From Paulinella micropora (Eukaryota > Cercozoa > Imbricatea > Euglyphida): a stretch of 55,041 nt of DNA. Position 1 is the stretch's first letter; every line of letters starts with the position of its first letter. Under the pieces are notes generated by a model that was not told the DNA's origin, searched no databases, and saw only the letters and a program-made list of their open reading frames with translations. Position numbers and translations under genes: made by a program. The stretch is from positions 814,308-869,348 of the forward strand of contig BJOX01000174.1 of the NCBI GenBank assembly GCA_009731375.1. The letters run 5' to 3'. This document shows, one piece after another, positions 9,134 through 19,149 of this stretch.

Positions 9134-12100
9134 ATGCCTACTGTTGATGAACAGGATACGAACGGTTCCGTTCCTCCCAGACGTGAAGGTGAAGGCACAC
9201 AGCCTCACAAGCCTCAAGGTAAGCACTTGCTAGTTCATCCTTCGAGAGCTAATATGATAAATGATGCGAATAGGAAGGCGAAGAAGGCGATGGAGGAGAG
9301 GAAGCCGAAACCAAAGGCTAGGTCTCCTCCTACGAAGAAGCAGCGGACCGTACCCCCGCCAAAGGACTCAATAGTCTCTGCTATAGACACGAGTACACTC
9401 GGTGTACCAGACTCTGTCCAAAAGACACTCGAGATACCGGAAGCCCCGGAGACTCAAGAAGTTAAGTTGGCGGAAAAGGGGGGAGAACGAGAAGAGGACA
9501 AGGAACTTGAGCTTAGACTCAAAACCCTAGAACGAAAAATTCATGTGCTAGCGGCTAGTTTACATAGACCAGACGCGCTATGCTACACTGACCTCTTTTG
9601 TGAAACTTTACAAACCACATTAAAAGTTGGTAATGATACGATGGCGAATATTAATATTGTCGGCCAGAAGTTTTTGAATAGTCACCGGACATGGGTGGAC
9701 AAAAACATTAGAAAAACAAAGGGGACCCTAAAAGGGGTAGGCAGCCGTACGGAAATTACGGGCATCGTCACATTAATTTTCAAATTGAAATCCGGTCGAG
9801 TATATCGTGCGGACCTCTATGTTGTCCCCGATTACCACGGTTCAATCCTGCTGTCGTATGACCAATTGGCTACGATGGGGGCTGTGATCGATTGCGCCGC
9901 ACGGCGGGTGATTTATGGAGTGAAGAATGGAGAGGAGGAGGATATTAATCCGATGACTGCTACTGACTCATACGAGGCTTTTGAGCTGAGTCTAGCAACG
10001 GAGAGGAAAAAGTTGGCCTTCGTACATGAGGCAACTGAAGCCTATGTACACCCCTATGTCACAGTGCCGGAGGAACTGACCTGGACCGACAATTGGGAGA
10101 CGGAGATGCAGGCGTATACGGTTACGATTCCCGCATGGGACAGAAAGTCTATTGATGACTTAGTCGTAGCGCGTAATGAGGAGATAATATGTGTTGCGAA
10201 ACAGTGCCCGTCGTTGGCCAGATTCGCAGAAGGTGGCGGGGCAGATGTCCATATTACTAATGGCTACTGTTACCATGCGAAGGTGTCAGATGAGAAGAGA
10301 GAGGCGTTTGTGCCAAGGAGGAAGGGGCGTATCCCCGATACTCCAGCGGATGACATTAAAACTTTTATCACGAACTTTTGGGGCGATGTGCCTACCTGGC
10401 CGCGCTCATTAACTGAAGTGAAAAAGTGTCTACGGACTCTATTTGAGAGTAACAAGCCGTATACTGTCATTCTGCCATACAATGAGAAGGCGATCTGGGC
10501 ACAGGAGATAAGGGACCGGCTTATTGATCATCCTATACCTGTTCCTTCTCGCAAGCAACAGTTAGTGGTGGCTTGTCGACTCGGGTCTCGGGAGCAGAGC
10601 AGTGCATACAAGCAAAAGCTCAGAGCCCAGGACAAGTTGAAATTGATACCTCAAGCTTTCACATGCTTTGATGGTTTCTACACCCGTAAGGCTCCGATAC
10701 AATACGCGAACCTTATTGATATGCTTGTCGGGCTGGGTCATGATGATGAGCCGGACACAGTCACGTATGAAAGAACGGGACTAGACGATTTGTCCGAGGA
10801 AGATTTGAGTTTGGAGGAGGACTTAGCGCCCCTCAAGGAGCATAAGAAGATGTCGGAGGAAGATTTCCAAGCGGCGGCGCGGAAAATTTTAGAAGAAGGA
10901 GTGGGTTCGGAGAGAGAGAAGGCGTTTCTCAAAGCTAAGATGGAGGCGTACAGAGAAATTTTCGACCCTCCTCGGGCAGGTGGTGTAAAGTCGGATGACT
11001 TCACTGCTGTCATTTACAAGATACCGGGTGCGGAGCCATCTCCGGCACCACGGAGGGCAAATTTGAGCATACATGAGGCAAAAATAGCGGAGGAGAATGT
11101 GAGACAGTTGCTCGATGAGGACTTTATTGAGAGATCTACATCTCCAATTGTCTCTCAACCGAAAATCGTCCCTAAGCCAGGAGGAGAATGGCGCTTGACG
11201 ATCAATTATGCCCGTGTGAATAAGGTGCTAGAGGAAGAGAGAAATCCTCTGCCGACCTTAGAAGAAGGCAGAAGGGTGCTGCGGAATGCTAAATTCTATT
11301 CGGTCATTGACCTTAAGAACGGCTTCTGGCAGATACCACTGGACGAGAAATCCAGATGGCTGACTGCATTCGTTGTGGGTATGGAAATATACCAGTGGAA
11401 GGTGCTTCCAATGGGACTCAAACAGGCCCCGGGGCTCTTTCAGAAGGCGATGCAGAAGATGTTGAGCGGTCAATATGACGACCAGTCGGAGGATGGTTTT
11501 ATGAGAAGGAGAGGACAGAAGGCGGGAGAATATGCATTTTGTTACATCGATGACATCATCGTATACTCTAACACAATGGAAGAGCATATCGATCACTTGT
11601 CAGATGTCTTCAGGCGCATCGGAGCTTTTGGCCTGAAATGCAACCTAAAGAAATGTCAGCTTGCCAGGACAAGTGTGACGTATTTGGGTTACGAGATTTC
11701 TCATAATAGGGTCTCGATATCGCGCGAAAAGAGGGAGGAGATCATGAGTAGACAGTTGCCAAAGAATCGCACAGAGTTACACTCTTTTCTTGCGATGGCA
11801 CAGTACTACAGCCAGTTCATACCCGATTGGGGTGCAACTCGGGCTAAGCTGGAGAAGATGATTGATTTTGGAGACTTTGAGAAGTGGGATGAGGAGGCTT
11901 TGCAGGCGTTTAATACGCTCAAAGATATCATTTATAAAGATCCCAAGGACGGCGGATTAGTACTTATGATGCCCGACTTTACGAAACCGTTCGTAGTCGA
12001 CACGGATGCATCTAAGTTTGCGATTGGCGCGGTGCTGCAACAGGAAGATGAGGAGAAAAAGTTGCGCCCGATCATGTTTATTAGTAGAAAGCTGTGTGCG

Positions 12101-14881
12101 GCGGAGCGAAATTACTGCACGCGACAGAGGGAGGCGTTGGCAGTAGTATGGGCTCTCAAGAGGCTCAGAGAATACTTGTGGGGAGGACCTCTATTCACGG
12201 TTAGGACCGATCATCACAACCTTCTTTGGTTGATGAATCATGAACAAACCGGCCGTTTGGCGCGGTGGCAAGCTTTCTTGTCATGTTTCAATTTCACGAT
12301 GGTCTACTTACCGGGAAAGCGAAACGTAGTCGCTGATAGCCTTTCCAGGCTAGAGTTTCAGTCGGAGGTGTCGGCTCTCGTATCATCAGTGGAGATGATG
12401 GACCTGTCCACGGACAAGGTATACGAGGTGAGCCACATAGAGGCGATGCAGATGGCAAGAGGCGTTCGTTATGACCGCACGGGTCTACGATATAGTCCTC
12501 AAGGCCCGGAGCATGGCATATGCTGTGAGGCGCATGTTCTCGAAGACGCTGAGTGGTCTTATGAGGCATACGAGAACGCGAAGGCGAATATAAAAGAAGA
12601 GGAGGAGACGACTGAGGTCTGTACTGAACCTCCACAGGAAAATCGAAGCGAGCTTGATGAAGACCCGGAAAGGGTAGGAGTAAGGTTGGAGGACGGTACT
12701 ATTCATATCGCCTCGCCTACCGCGTGGAGGCAGCAACAGGCGACGGATCCGGAGTTCAAGGAGCTCATAACGTTATACAAGAACCCTAATGAGCTTAAAA
12801 AGACTCCACAGATCAAAGATCAGATGAAGGAGATGGCGTGGAGAGATGGGCTATTGTGGTACAAGGGCCAGCATGGCAAATTTGCATCACAGCCTGACAA
12901 ATGGACTCTCTGGGTACCAGAGAAGTTGAGGCGCTTTATATATGTCGCAGCCCATAACTGCCCCTTACTGGCACATCCGGGTCGACAAAGAACTCATTGG
13001 TTCATAGCGAGGCGATTTTGGTGGAAAGGGATGAAGGAGGAGATAGACAGGGAAGTGGACGCATGCATCCCATGCAAAACCACAAAGACACCGCTGAAGG
13101 CGAACTTTGGCCTGATCGGTACATTCCCGTTACACGCCGGGATGTTTGAATTTTTACACATCGATCATGTGGGACCTTTCCCCGAATCGGCAGAAGGGTA
13201 CAGATACCTTCTTACCGCAATAGATCGAGCCACCAATTATGTCTGGGTTGTTCCTGTTAAGGACGCTACAGGCAAGACAACTGCGGAGGCTCTGATCGAT
13301 AGGATCGTCTCGCAGATCGGAGTGCCTAGAAAGATATGTTCTGATCGAGGTTCTGACTTTAATAATGAAGTCATCGACAGACTATCTAAGTACTACGGGA
13401 TGAAATGGCAATATGTTACTGCCTATAACCCGAGAGCGAATGGCAAGATCGAGCGGGTACATAGACCTCTCAAAGCCTCGCTTAAGATGTACTGTATGAA
13501 GAAGGAGAATCAGAGAGCCTGGGTGGAGGCAGCACCTTCATTTGCCTTTGCAATGAACTGTCTACCCTCATCGGCATTAGGAGGAGCCAGGAGCTCAGTC
13601 TCGCCATATCAATTGGTTTACGGCCGAGAGCCTAATATCCCAACCTCACTTCTGCATCCAAAAGACACTTGGGCAGATGAGGATGAGTTGTTCGGGATGA
13701 GACTAAGAGCGAAGATGGAGGCGGAACAAATAGTTGCGGCGCACAGGGAGGCGGAGCGCAGAAAGACTGACGCACAAGGAGTGCGACAAGCGCACTTAGA
13801 TCAAGTCCGTTTCCAGGTTGGGGATATTGTACTCTTGTACCATCCTCAAGTCCCTAAGGGGGTTAGCTCTAAGCTGTTTACCCACTGGAAAGGACCATAC
13901 CAGATCATGGAACAGATGGGACCTCTGAATTATAAGATCAGGGGTAGAGGGAAGGTGCAGATTGTGAATGTTCGAAGGCTGATCAAATATGACCCCTTCT
14001 TACTTGAGGATGAATCCGTTGAGGAGGCGTTGAAACGGATGAAGGAGGACTTCAAAGAGGTACCGCCTATACAGAAGGAGGATACCTTAGAGGAGGAGAA
14101 TGCCTATCGGGCACCTGTCACGGAGAAGGAGGAGACCGAGAAGGAGAGTAAGGAAGACTCAAACCGCAAAAGCGCGGCGGGGACTCAGTCTAAAGCCCCC
14201 ATAGTCCGCGGCGGTACGAAGGAGAAGTTCACGGAGGCGCAGAGGAGGAGAGCGCAAAACGATCTCATCTTCGACCAACCGAGGAAGGTGGCAAGGTCGA
14301 CGCGAGCGACGGATGTCCATGGAGGAGGAGGGGAGAAGGACACTAACCCGAACGCGGGTAATGTGGACATTCGACATGTGCGATGGAAGGAAGGAGAGGC
14401 GATTGCGGCCATCAAGTGGGTCCGAGACGCTTTTTATCTGTTGAGACCGGCAGAATCTCATGTTGCCGATGACACTCTCTCAGATCTTTATCTCATGCGA
14501 GCTGTGGCGGTCCCGCAGACTACACGGGCAGCACGGACATCGAAGAGATCCTTAGCAGCAAAAACGATACAACCGGTACTCCATTTTTGGAGAAGCATGG
14601 ACCCTGTTGAGGATCCAAAAGCTAGACAATATTTACCGGTGTACAAAGACGCGAAAAATCTCGAGACATGGGATGATACTATTACCCTTCGAGACAAAGA
14701 CCACACTGCGTGGACTATTCAGTCACTGCCTAGAGGAGTGCTTGACATTCCTTTTGACTTATCTTTGGGCGCCATCCCTAACAAAATATGGGACATTCTG
14801 GAGGAGTCGAAGTTTGACTTGACTTTTGTTGGCGGCCCGCCACCTGGCAAAGGGGTTCGCGCAAGGCGACGAAGGCAGTAA
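9134..14881 (+). CDS. pol: Pol of LTR element 1 (PR-RT-RNase H-INT)
   Basis: Polyprotein of 1915 residues from the ATG at 9134, probably extended upstream by readthrough from gag. A protease-like region has NDTMANINIVG (D168) and the later ILLSYDQL/VIDCAARRVIYG block. The RT has PKPGGEWRLT and the catalytic YIDD (Y804-D807). RNase H has DTDAS (D956), an EALAVVWAL helix and ADSLSR. The integrase has an H/C zinc region ending CIPCK and the D,D35E triad at D1344 (HIDH), D1404 (SDRGSDF) and E1440 (NGKIERVHR), then a GPY-type module (HWKGPYQI, about 1584). Domain order is that of Ty3/gypsy. About 290 further residues form an extension I do not recognise, ending in a basic RARRRRQ tail. The frame is intact, so the copy may be active. 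Confidence 0.95.
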   Translation: MPTVDEQDTNGSVPPRREGEGTQPHKPQGKHLLVHPSRANMINDANRKAKKAMEERKPKPKARSPPTKKQRTVPPPKDSIVSAIDTSTLGVPDSVQKTLEIPEAPETQEVKLAEKGGEREEDKELELRLKTLERKIHVLAASLHRPDALCYTDLFCETLQTTLKVGNDTMANINIVGQKFLNSHRTWVDKNIRKTKGTLKGVGSRTEITGIVTLIFKLKSGRVYRADLYVVPDYHGSILLSYDQLATMGAVIDCAARRVIYGVKNGEEEDINPMTATDSYEAFELSLATERKKLAFVHEATEAYVHPYVTVPEELTWTDNWETEMQAYTVTIPAWDRKSIDDLVVARNEEIICVAKQCPSLARFAEGGGADVHITNGYCYHAKVSDEKREAFVPRRKGRIPDTPADDIKTFITNFWGDVPTWPRSLTEVKKCLRTLFESNKPYTVILPYNEKAIWAQEIRDRLIDHPIPVPSRKQQLVVACRLGSREQSSAYKQKLRAQDKLKLIPQAFTCFDGFYTRKAPIQYANLIDMLVGLGHDDEPDTVTYERTGLDDLSEEDLSLEEDLAPLKEHKKMSEEDFQAAARKILEEGVGSEREKAFLKAKMEAYREIFDPPRAGGVKSDDFTAVIYKIPGAEPSPAPRRANLSIHEAKIAEENVRQLLDEDFIERSTSPIVSQPKIVPKPGGEWRLTINYARVNKVLEEERNPLPTLEEGRRVLRNAKFYSVIDLKNGFWQIPLDEKSRWLTAFVVGMEIYQWKVLPMGLKQAPGLFQKAMQKMLSGQYDDQSEDGFMRRRGQKAGEYAFCYIDDIIVYSNTMEEHIDHLSDVFRRIGAFGLKCNLKKCQLARTSVTYLGYEISHNRVSISREKREEIMSRQLPKNRTELHSFLAMAQYYSQFIPDWGATRAKLEKMIDFGDFEKWDEEALQAFNTLKDIIYKDPKDGGLVLMMPDFTKPFVVDTDASKFAIGAVLQQEDEEKKLRPIMFISRKLCAAERNYCTRQREALAVVWALKRLREYLWGGPLFTVRTDHHNLLWLMNHEQTGRLARWQAFLSCFNFTMVYLPGKRNVVADSLSRLEFQSEVSALVSSVEMMDLSTDKVYEVSHIEAMQMARGVRYDRTGLRYSPQGPEHGICCEAHVLEDAEWSYEAYENAKANIKEEEETTEVCTEPPQENRSELDEDPERVGVRLEDGTIHIASPTAWRQQQATDPEFKELITLYKNPNELKKTPQIKDQMKEMAWRDGLLWYKGQHGKFASQPDKWTLWVPEKLRRFIYVAAHNCPLLAHPGRQRTHWFIARRFWWKGMKEEIDREVDACIPCKTTKTPLKANFGLIGTFPLHAGMFEFLHIDHVGPFPESAEGYRYLLTAIDRATNYVWVVPVKDATGKTTAEALIDRIVSQIGVPRKICSDRGSDFNNEVIDRLSKYYGMKWQYVTAYNPRANGKIERVHRPLKASLKMYCMKKENQRAWVEAAPSFAFAMNCLPSSALGGARSSVSPYQLVYGREPNIPTSLLHPKDTWADEDELFGMRLRAKMEAEQIVAAHREAERRKTDAQGVRQAHLDQVRFQVGDIVLLYHPQVPKGVSSKLFTHWKGPYQIMEQMGPLNYKIRGRGKVQIVNVRRLIKYDPFLLEDESVEEALKRMKEDFKEVPPIQKEDTLEEENAYRAPVTEKEETEKESKEDSNRKSAAGTQSKAPIVRGGTKEKFTEAQRRRAQNDLIFDQPRKVARSTRATDVHGGGGEKDTNPNAGNVDIRHVRWKEGEAIAAIKWVRDAFYLLRPAESHVADDTLSDLYLMRAVAVPQTTRAARTSKRSLAAKTIQPVLHFWRSMDPVEDPKARQYLPVYKDAKNLETWDDTITLRDKDHTAWTIQSLPRGVLDIPFDLSLGAIPNKIWDILEESKFDLTFVGGPPPGKGVRARRRRQ
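14000..14881 (+). other. Unrecognised C-terminal extension of Pol 1
   Basis: After the GPY-type module the frame continues about 290 residues: a charged, low-complexity linker (about 14040-14330), then a conserved block with HVADDTLSDLYLMR, DPVEDPKARQYLPVYKDA, LETWDDTIT and FDLTFVGGPPPGK. The same blocks occur in element 2 (47202-48044). It is not an obvious chromodomain to me. Confidence 0.6.
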
Positions 14882-15630
14882 GTGACATTTTTTTCTTTTA
14901 TCACGCGTCGGACATTGAAAGCTGCATGTGGATTAATCTCATAGTGCCCATGTCAGATCATGTCTTATTAAAATGTTTTTATACCATTGTTGTTACTTGG
15001 CATTTTTATCGCAACATATGAGTGCGAGGGTCAATCGGCAAATGGATACGACACCGTATAAGGGGATCGCTTGTGAGTTTAGCGATGGTGTTCCTGGTAC
15101 GACCCTGCTTCAAGTATCCAGGGTGATGTTCTCAAAAAATGTTCTCATAGTAGACATATTAAATTTTTTTCTTTGGATATACTTAATATCGTCATACCAG
15201 CACGGTCCGTCTCTACTTGTGTCGGCATATCGCATGGTCGGGCTCACTCACCCCGGCTTTGGATATAGTTATTAGGTCTGGCCCCCTAGTACTATATTAA
15301 GGTAACCGATTGAATACAAGGGTATGTTATTAAAAGACAATGTATTTACTGATCGGAAGTGTTTTTGGAGAAGGAGAAAAATTATAACGCTGCTTTTATT
15401 GCAATAGTAATACTATTTGTTCTTGACATACTGCCTCAGAATTAAGTTACGGGGGGGACAACAAGTGTGGAAGGAGGAGTTTTTATTTACAAAAACGAGG
15501 CTGGAGATTTATAGTTGACTCGTGTCTGGCGTATGCGTTTTATATATCCACTGCACCGTCTATCCGTGGGTTAATGCACTTAGTTGCGACACCCCGTAGC
15601 GTTTGTGCAGAAAAGAAATCAGCAATTATA

Positions 15631-15657
15631 TGACGAAAATATTGCATATTTCCGTCA
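15631..15657 (+). other. Conserved hairpin before polypurine tract, element 1
   Basis: TGACGAAAATAT and ATATTTCCGTCA form a 12-bp stem with one A-C mismatch and a TGC loop. Element 2 keeps the stem (TGACGAAAAT/ATTTCCGTCA, loop GCT) in the same place. Confidence 0.55.
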
Positions 15658-15658
15658 T

Positions 15659-15673
15659 AAAAACGGGAAGGGG
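15659..15673 (+). promoter_or_regulatory. Polypurine tract, element 1
   Basis: AAAAACGGGAAGGGG, three bases before the 3' LTR, with the counterpart AAAATCGGGAGGGGG in element 2. It would prime plus-strand DNA synthesis. Confidence 0.75.
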
Positions 15674-15676
15674 TAC

Positions 15677-15923
15677 TGTAGGCATCACCCCCCGGATAGC
15701 CGGTAAAAAGTACCCTTTTTCTGGTGTCAGGTGCACCTAGTTTTTTCCCATTATTTTCAATATCGTTTGGCCGGATTTGACCTAATGCCATTTTAACCTT
15801 GGTCTGTTGCCGTTTTCTTTTCGGCTTCACTGAGCTAATATAACGAGACATCATTCTCTTTTGGGGATTTGTGTCTGGTTGTATTACCGACTTTTTATTG
15901 AGCTATCTTCGGGGATTGTAACA
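15677..15923 (+). repeat. 3' LTR of element 1
   Basis: 247 bp, nearly identical to 5546-5790. It is followed by the CAAC target-site duplication. Confidence 0.96.
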
Positions 15924-16046
15924 CAACGACCGCGACTTCCCCTCCTCACTCAATGACACGTCGATCGCAGTGTCATCACTGAGAACTAAAAATTGACGAG
16001 ATCGAACCTCACAGAGTCCGATTCTACAATATACTACTAGTACTGA

Positions 16047-16268
16047 TTAATATTAATATACCCCTTTACGATATTCACTGGCCTTTTCCGCCTTCGCGAC
16101 ATCAACCCGTCCTTACGCTCAGATATCCGCTTCCAGCTTCTCCAAAGGCTAAACCGGTGGCATTATCAAGGATACATCAACGCGTACGCTCATGGCAACA
16201 GCAACACAGTCACCGCAGCGATCCATGACAACGCATGGCCACAAACGAAGTTTTGGACGGTCGGTTAA
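16047..16268 (+). pseudogene. Short possible coding remnant
   Basis: An open frame without ATG reads about 73 codons with ordinary composition (for example LQRLNRWHYQGYINAYAHG) to a TAA at 16266. I do not recognise it. The sequence just after it (about 16256-16349) is a dispersed repeat also found inverted at 34479-34570, so the frame may belong to an unidentified mobile element whose end abuts the (ATGT)n tract. Confidence 0.25.
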
Positions 16269-16349
16269 AATCAAAAGATATTAATTTTAATGCAAACCGG
16301 GGTCTATATCCACTAAAATGAATCCAAGCATTCTGAGAATAACCTAATC
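16256..16349 (+). repeat. Dispersed repeat copy A
   Basis: About 90 bp, including GGGGTCTATATCCAC and GAGAATAACCTAATCT, that matches the reverse complement of 34479-34570 with small indels. It ends directly at a long (ATGT)n microsatellite. Confidence 0.7.
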
Positions 16350-16884
16350 TATGTATGTATGTATGTAGGTATTAATATGTAGGTATGTAGGTATATATGT
16401 ATAATACGTATGTAGGTATGTATGTATGTAATATTGTATGTATGTATGTATGTATGTATGTATGACTGCATACATGCATGCATGTATGTATGTATGTATG
16501 TATGTATGTATATGTATGTATATATGTATGTAAGTATGTATGTAAGTAGGTATGTATACATGTTTGTATTCATGCATCCATGCATGCATGCATGCATGCA
16601 TGCATGCATGTATGTATGTATGTATGTATGTATGTCTGTATGTATGTATGTATGCATGCATGCATGCATGTATGTATGTTTGTATGTATATATGTATGTA
16701 ATACTATGTATGCAAGCATGTATGTATGTATGTATGTATGTATGTATGCATGTATGTATGTACGTATGTATGCATGTATGTATGTATGTATGTATGTGAT
16801 GTATGTATGTGTATGTATGTATGTATGTATGTATGTATGCATGTATGTATGTATGTATGTATGCATATATGCATGCATGCATGC

Positions 16885-16915
<31 letters not shown>

Positions 16916-17270
16916 CACATACATACACATACATACACATGCATAGATACACATACATACATACAGACATACAAAAATAGGCACACATACATACACACAC
17001 ATACACACATACACACATACATACATACATGCATGCATACATACATACATACATACATTCATACATTCATACATTCACACATTCATACATACATACATAC
17101 ATACATACATACGTACATACATACGTACATACATACGTACATACATACGTACATGCATACATACATACATACATACATACATGCACACATGCACATATAC
17201 ATATTACGTACATACATACATACACATGCATACATACATACATACATACATACATGCATGCATGCATAGA
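16350..17270. repeat. Inverted (ATGT)n / (ACAT)n microsatellite
   Basis: About 530 bp of ATGT/GTAT units switch near 16870-16885 to about 380 bp of ACAT units, giving a large imperfect palindrome centred on ATGCATATATGCATGCAT. Cys/Met/Tyr-rich and Ile/His/Thr-rich open frames here are artefacts of the repeat. Confidence 0.95.
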
Positions 17271-17276
17271 ATAATA

Positions 17277-17304
17277 GTTAGATAGATAGATAGATAGATA
17301 GATG

Positions 17305-17335
<31 letters not shown>

Positions 17336-17680
17336 GATAGATAGATAGATAGAGTATAGATATATAGATAGACAGATATACGTACAGACACACACACACA
17401 TACATACATACATACATACATACATACATACATACATACATGCATGCATGCATACATGCATACATACGTACATACGTACATACATACATACATACATACA
17501 TACATACATCATACATACATACATACATACATACATACATACATACATACATACATACGCACGTACGTACGTCGTACATACATACATACATACATACATG
17601 CACACATGCACACATACATACATACATATTACGAACATACATACATACACACATACATACATACATACATACATACATGC

Positions 17681-17758
<78 letters not shown>

Positions 17759-17791
17759 GGATAGATAGATGGATGGATAGATGGATAGATG

Positions 17792-17829
<38 letters not shown>

Positions 17830-17850
17830 CAGGTAGACAGGTAGACAGAC

Positions 17851-17899
<49 letters not shown>

Positions 17900-18178
17900 T
17901 ACGTACAACACACACACATACATACATACATATACATACATATGTGTACATACATACATACATACATGTATGCATACATGCATACATACATACATACATA
18001 CATATGTACATACATAAATATGTACATACATATGTACATACATACATACATACATACATGCATACATGCATACATACATATGTACATACATACATACATA
18101 CATACATACAAAAAAACATACATACATAAATACATACATGCATACATACATACATACATGCATACATACATATGTACA

Positions 18179-18210
<32 letters not shown>

Positions 18211-18251
18211 GACAGACAGACAGGCAAACAGACAAACAGACAAACAGACAA

Positions 18252-18287
<36 letters not shown>

Positions 18288-18310
18288 GCAGACAGACAGA
18301 CAAACAGACA
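17277..18310. repeat. Alternating GATA and CATA microsatellites
   Basis: Blocks of (GATA)n at 17277-17380, 17680-17900, (CATA)n at 17400-17680 and 17915-18207, then (GACA)n/(CAAA)n variants at 18208-18310. No gene. Confidence 0.95.
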
Positions 18311-18314
18311 GACA

Positions 18315-18505
18315 AGCGAGTGAGTGAGTGAGTGAGTGAGTGAGTGAGTGAGCGAGTGAGTGAGTGAGTAAGTGAGTGAGTGAGTAAGTGAGTAAGTGAG
18401 TGAGTATGCCAGTCTGTCTGCCTATCTGTCTATCTGTCGGTATACACACACTCACTCACTCACTTACTTACTTACTTACTCACTCACTCTTACTCGACCA
18501 CTCAC
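18315..18505. repeat. Inverted (GAGT)n / (ACTC)n tracts
   Basis: About 90 bp of GTGA/GTAA units, a 45-bp spacer, then CACT/CTTA units in complementary order. A third strand-switched microsatellite. Confidence 0.9.
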
Positions 18506-18639
18506 CCACCCACAATGACGCTTTTGCTACAGCTGTTCCCTGGGACTGCAATGTGGTGTTTAATGTTTTTCTATGTGTTTGCTGAGGGAATGTGGGTTTA
18601 GTTTGTGTTTTGTGCGGTTGTGTGAAAAAAACAGTTAAT

Positions 18640-19050
18640 AGTTGAAATTTACAAATATACAGTCGGAAAGCGTTGGCACTGTGCCGAGAAGCTTTAACTG
18701 ACGCAAGAAACATTGCAAAACACATGGCCTGGATCAATTCTGTCCATGTGTCACGTTTATATGAGCTTATATGTATGTTTTTGCACGGGAAAGGACGCGA
18801 GCTTATCATTCCACCCTCTACATGTGGTTTTTTGCTATATGACGGCAACCAAGAAACAATAGAAAAAAAATCATGTGATTCTATTAGCGACCACACAAAA
18901 AGGTTTGCAGTTAGTCCGTCACTCTGTGAGTCACGGACTTTATATAGGAGTTGTGGTGACAGATCCATGAGCGAGACCCACCTCACAAGAAAAATGTGGT
19001 ATGGAAGCCCACCAAGAGACATGAAGAAAATACTCCAAAAAGTGGTGTGA
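18640..19050 (+). other. Unassigned open frame of about 135 codons
   Basis: A plus-strand frame without an initial ATG (first ATG at about 18724) and with protein-like composition, ending TGA at 19050. No domain is recognised, and an overlapping minus-strand frame of similar length exists. It could be an exon, an old element or chance. Confidence 0.2.
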
Positions 19051-19149
19051 GTTGCCCACTTCCCACCAATGCGATCCTTGAGACAGAAAATGTGGAATAG
19101 ACCCGTCCGGACCCTATTGCCGAAATCGGTGCTATTTTCTTGACTGCTA

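Larger units (their letters stand above)
14882..15676 (+). other. 3' non-coding region of element 1
   Basis: About 795 bp between the pol stop and the 3' LTR with no ORF of note. Blocks such as ATCGCAACATA.GAGTGCGA, ACACCGTATA.GGGGATCGCT and GTCTATCCGTGGGT recur in element 2, so it is part of the element. The conserved hairpin and polypurine tract lie at its end. Confidence 0.7.
5546..15923 (+). mobile_element. LTR element 1: complete Ty3/gypsy-type retrotransposon
   Basis: A 10.4 kb element with 245/247-bp LTRs starting TG and ending CA, a 4-bp duplication CAAC on both sides (5542-5545 and 15924-15927), a polypurine tract before the 3' LTR, and gag and pol on the plus strand. Pol order is protease-like, RT, RNase H, integrase, which is the Ty3/gypsy order. 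The LTRs differ by three substitutions and two single-T indels, so insertion is recent. Both ORFs are open. There is no envelope-like gene. It is about 80-85% similar by eye to element 2 in the conserved pol domains, so these are two related families and not one duplicated insertion. Confidence 0.96.

Noticed and set aside
5546-15923. Endogenous retrovirus
   Set aside because: No envelope-like ORF between pol and the 3' LTR; architecture and domain order fit a Ty3/gypsy retrotransposon.
17067-18455. Long minus-strand open frame (over 460 codons) rich in Cys, Met, Tyr and Val
   Set aside because: Entirely made of translated tetranucleotide repeats; the same holds for all long frames in 217-1200, 2350-4140, 4339-5030 and 16340-18320.
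18480-19022. 180-codon minus-strand frame opposite 18640-19050
   Set aside because: No recognisable domain; it begins within microsatellite sequence and overlaps another equally plausible frame.
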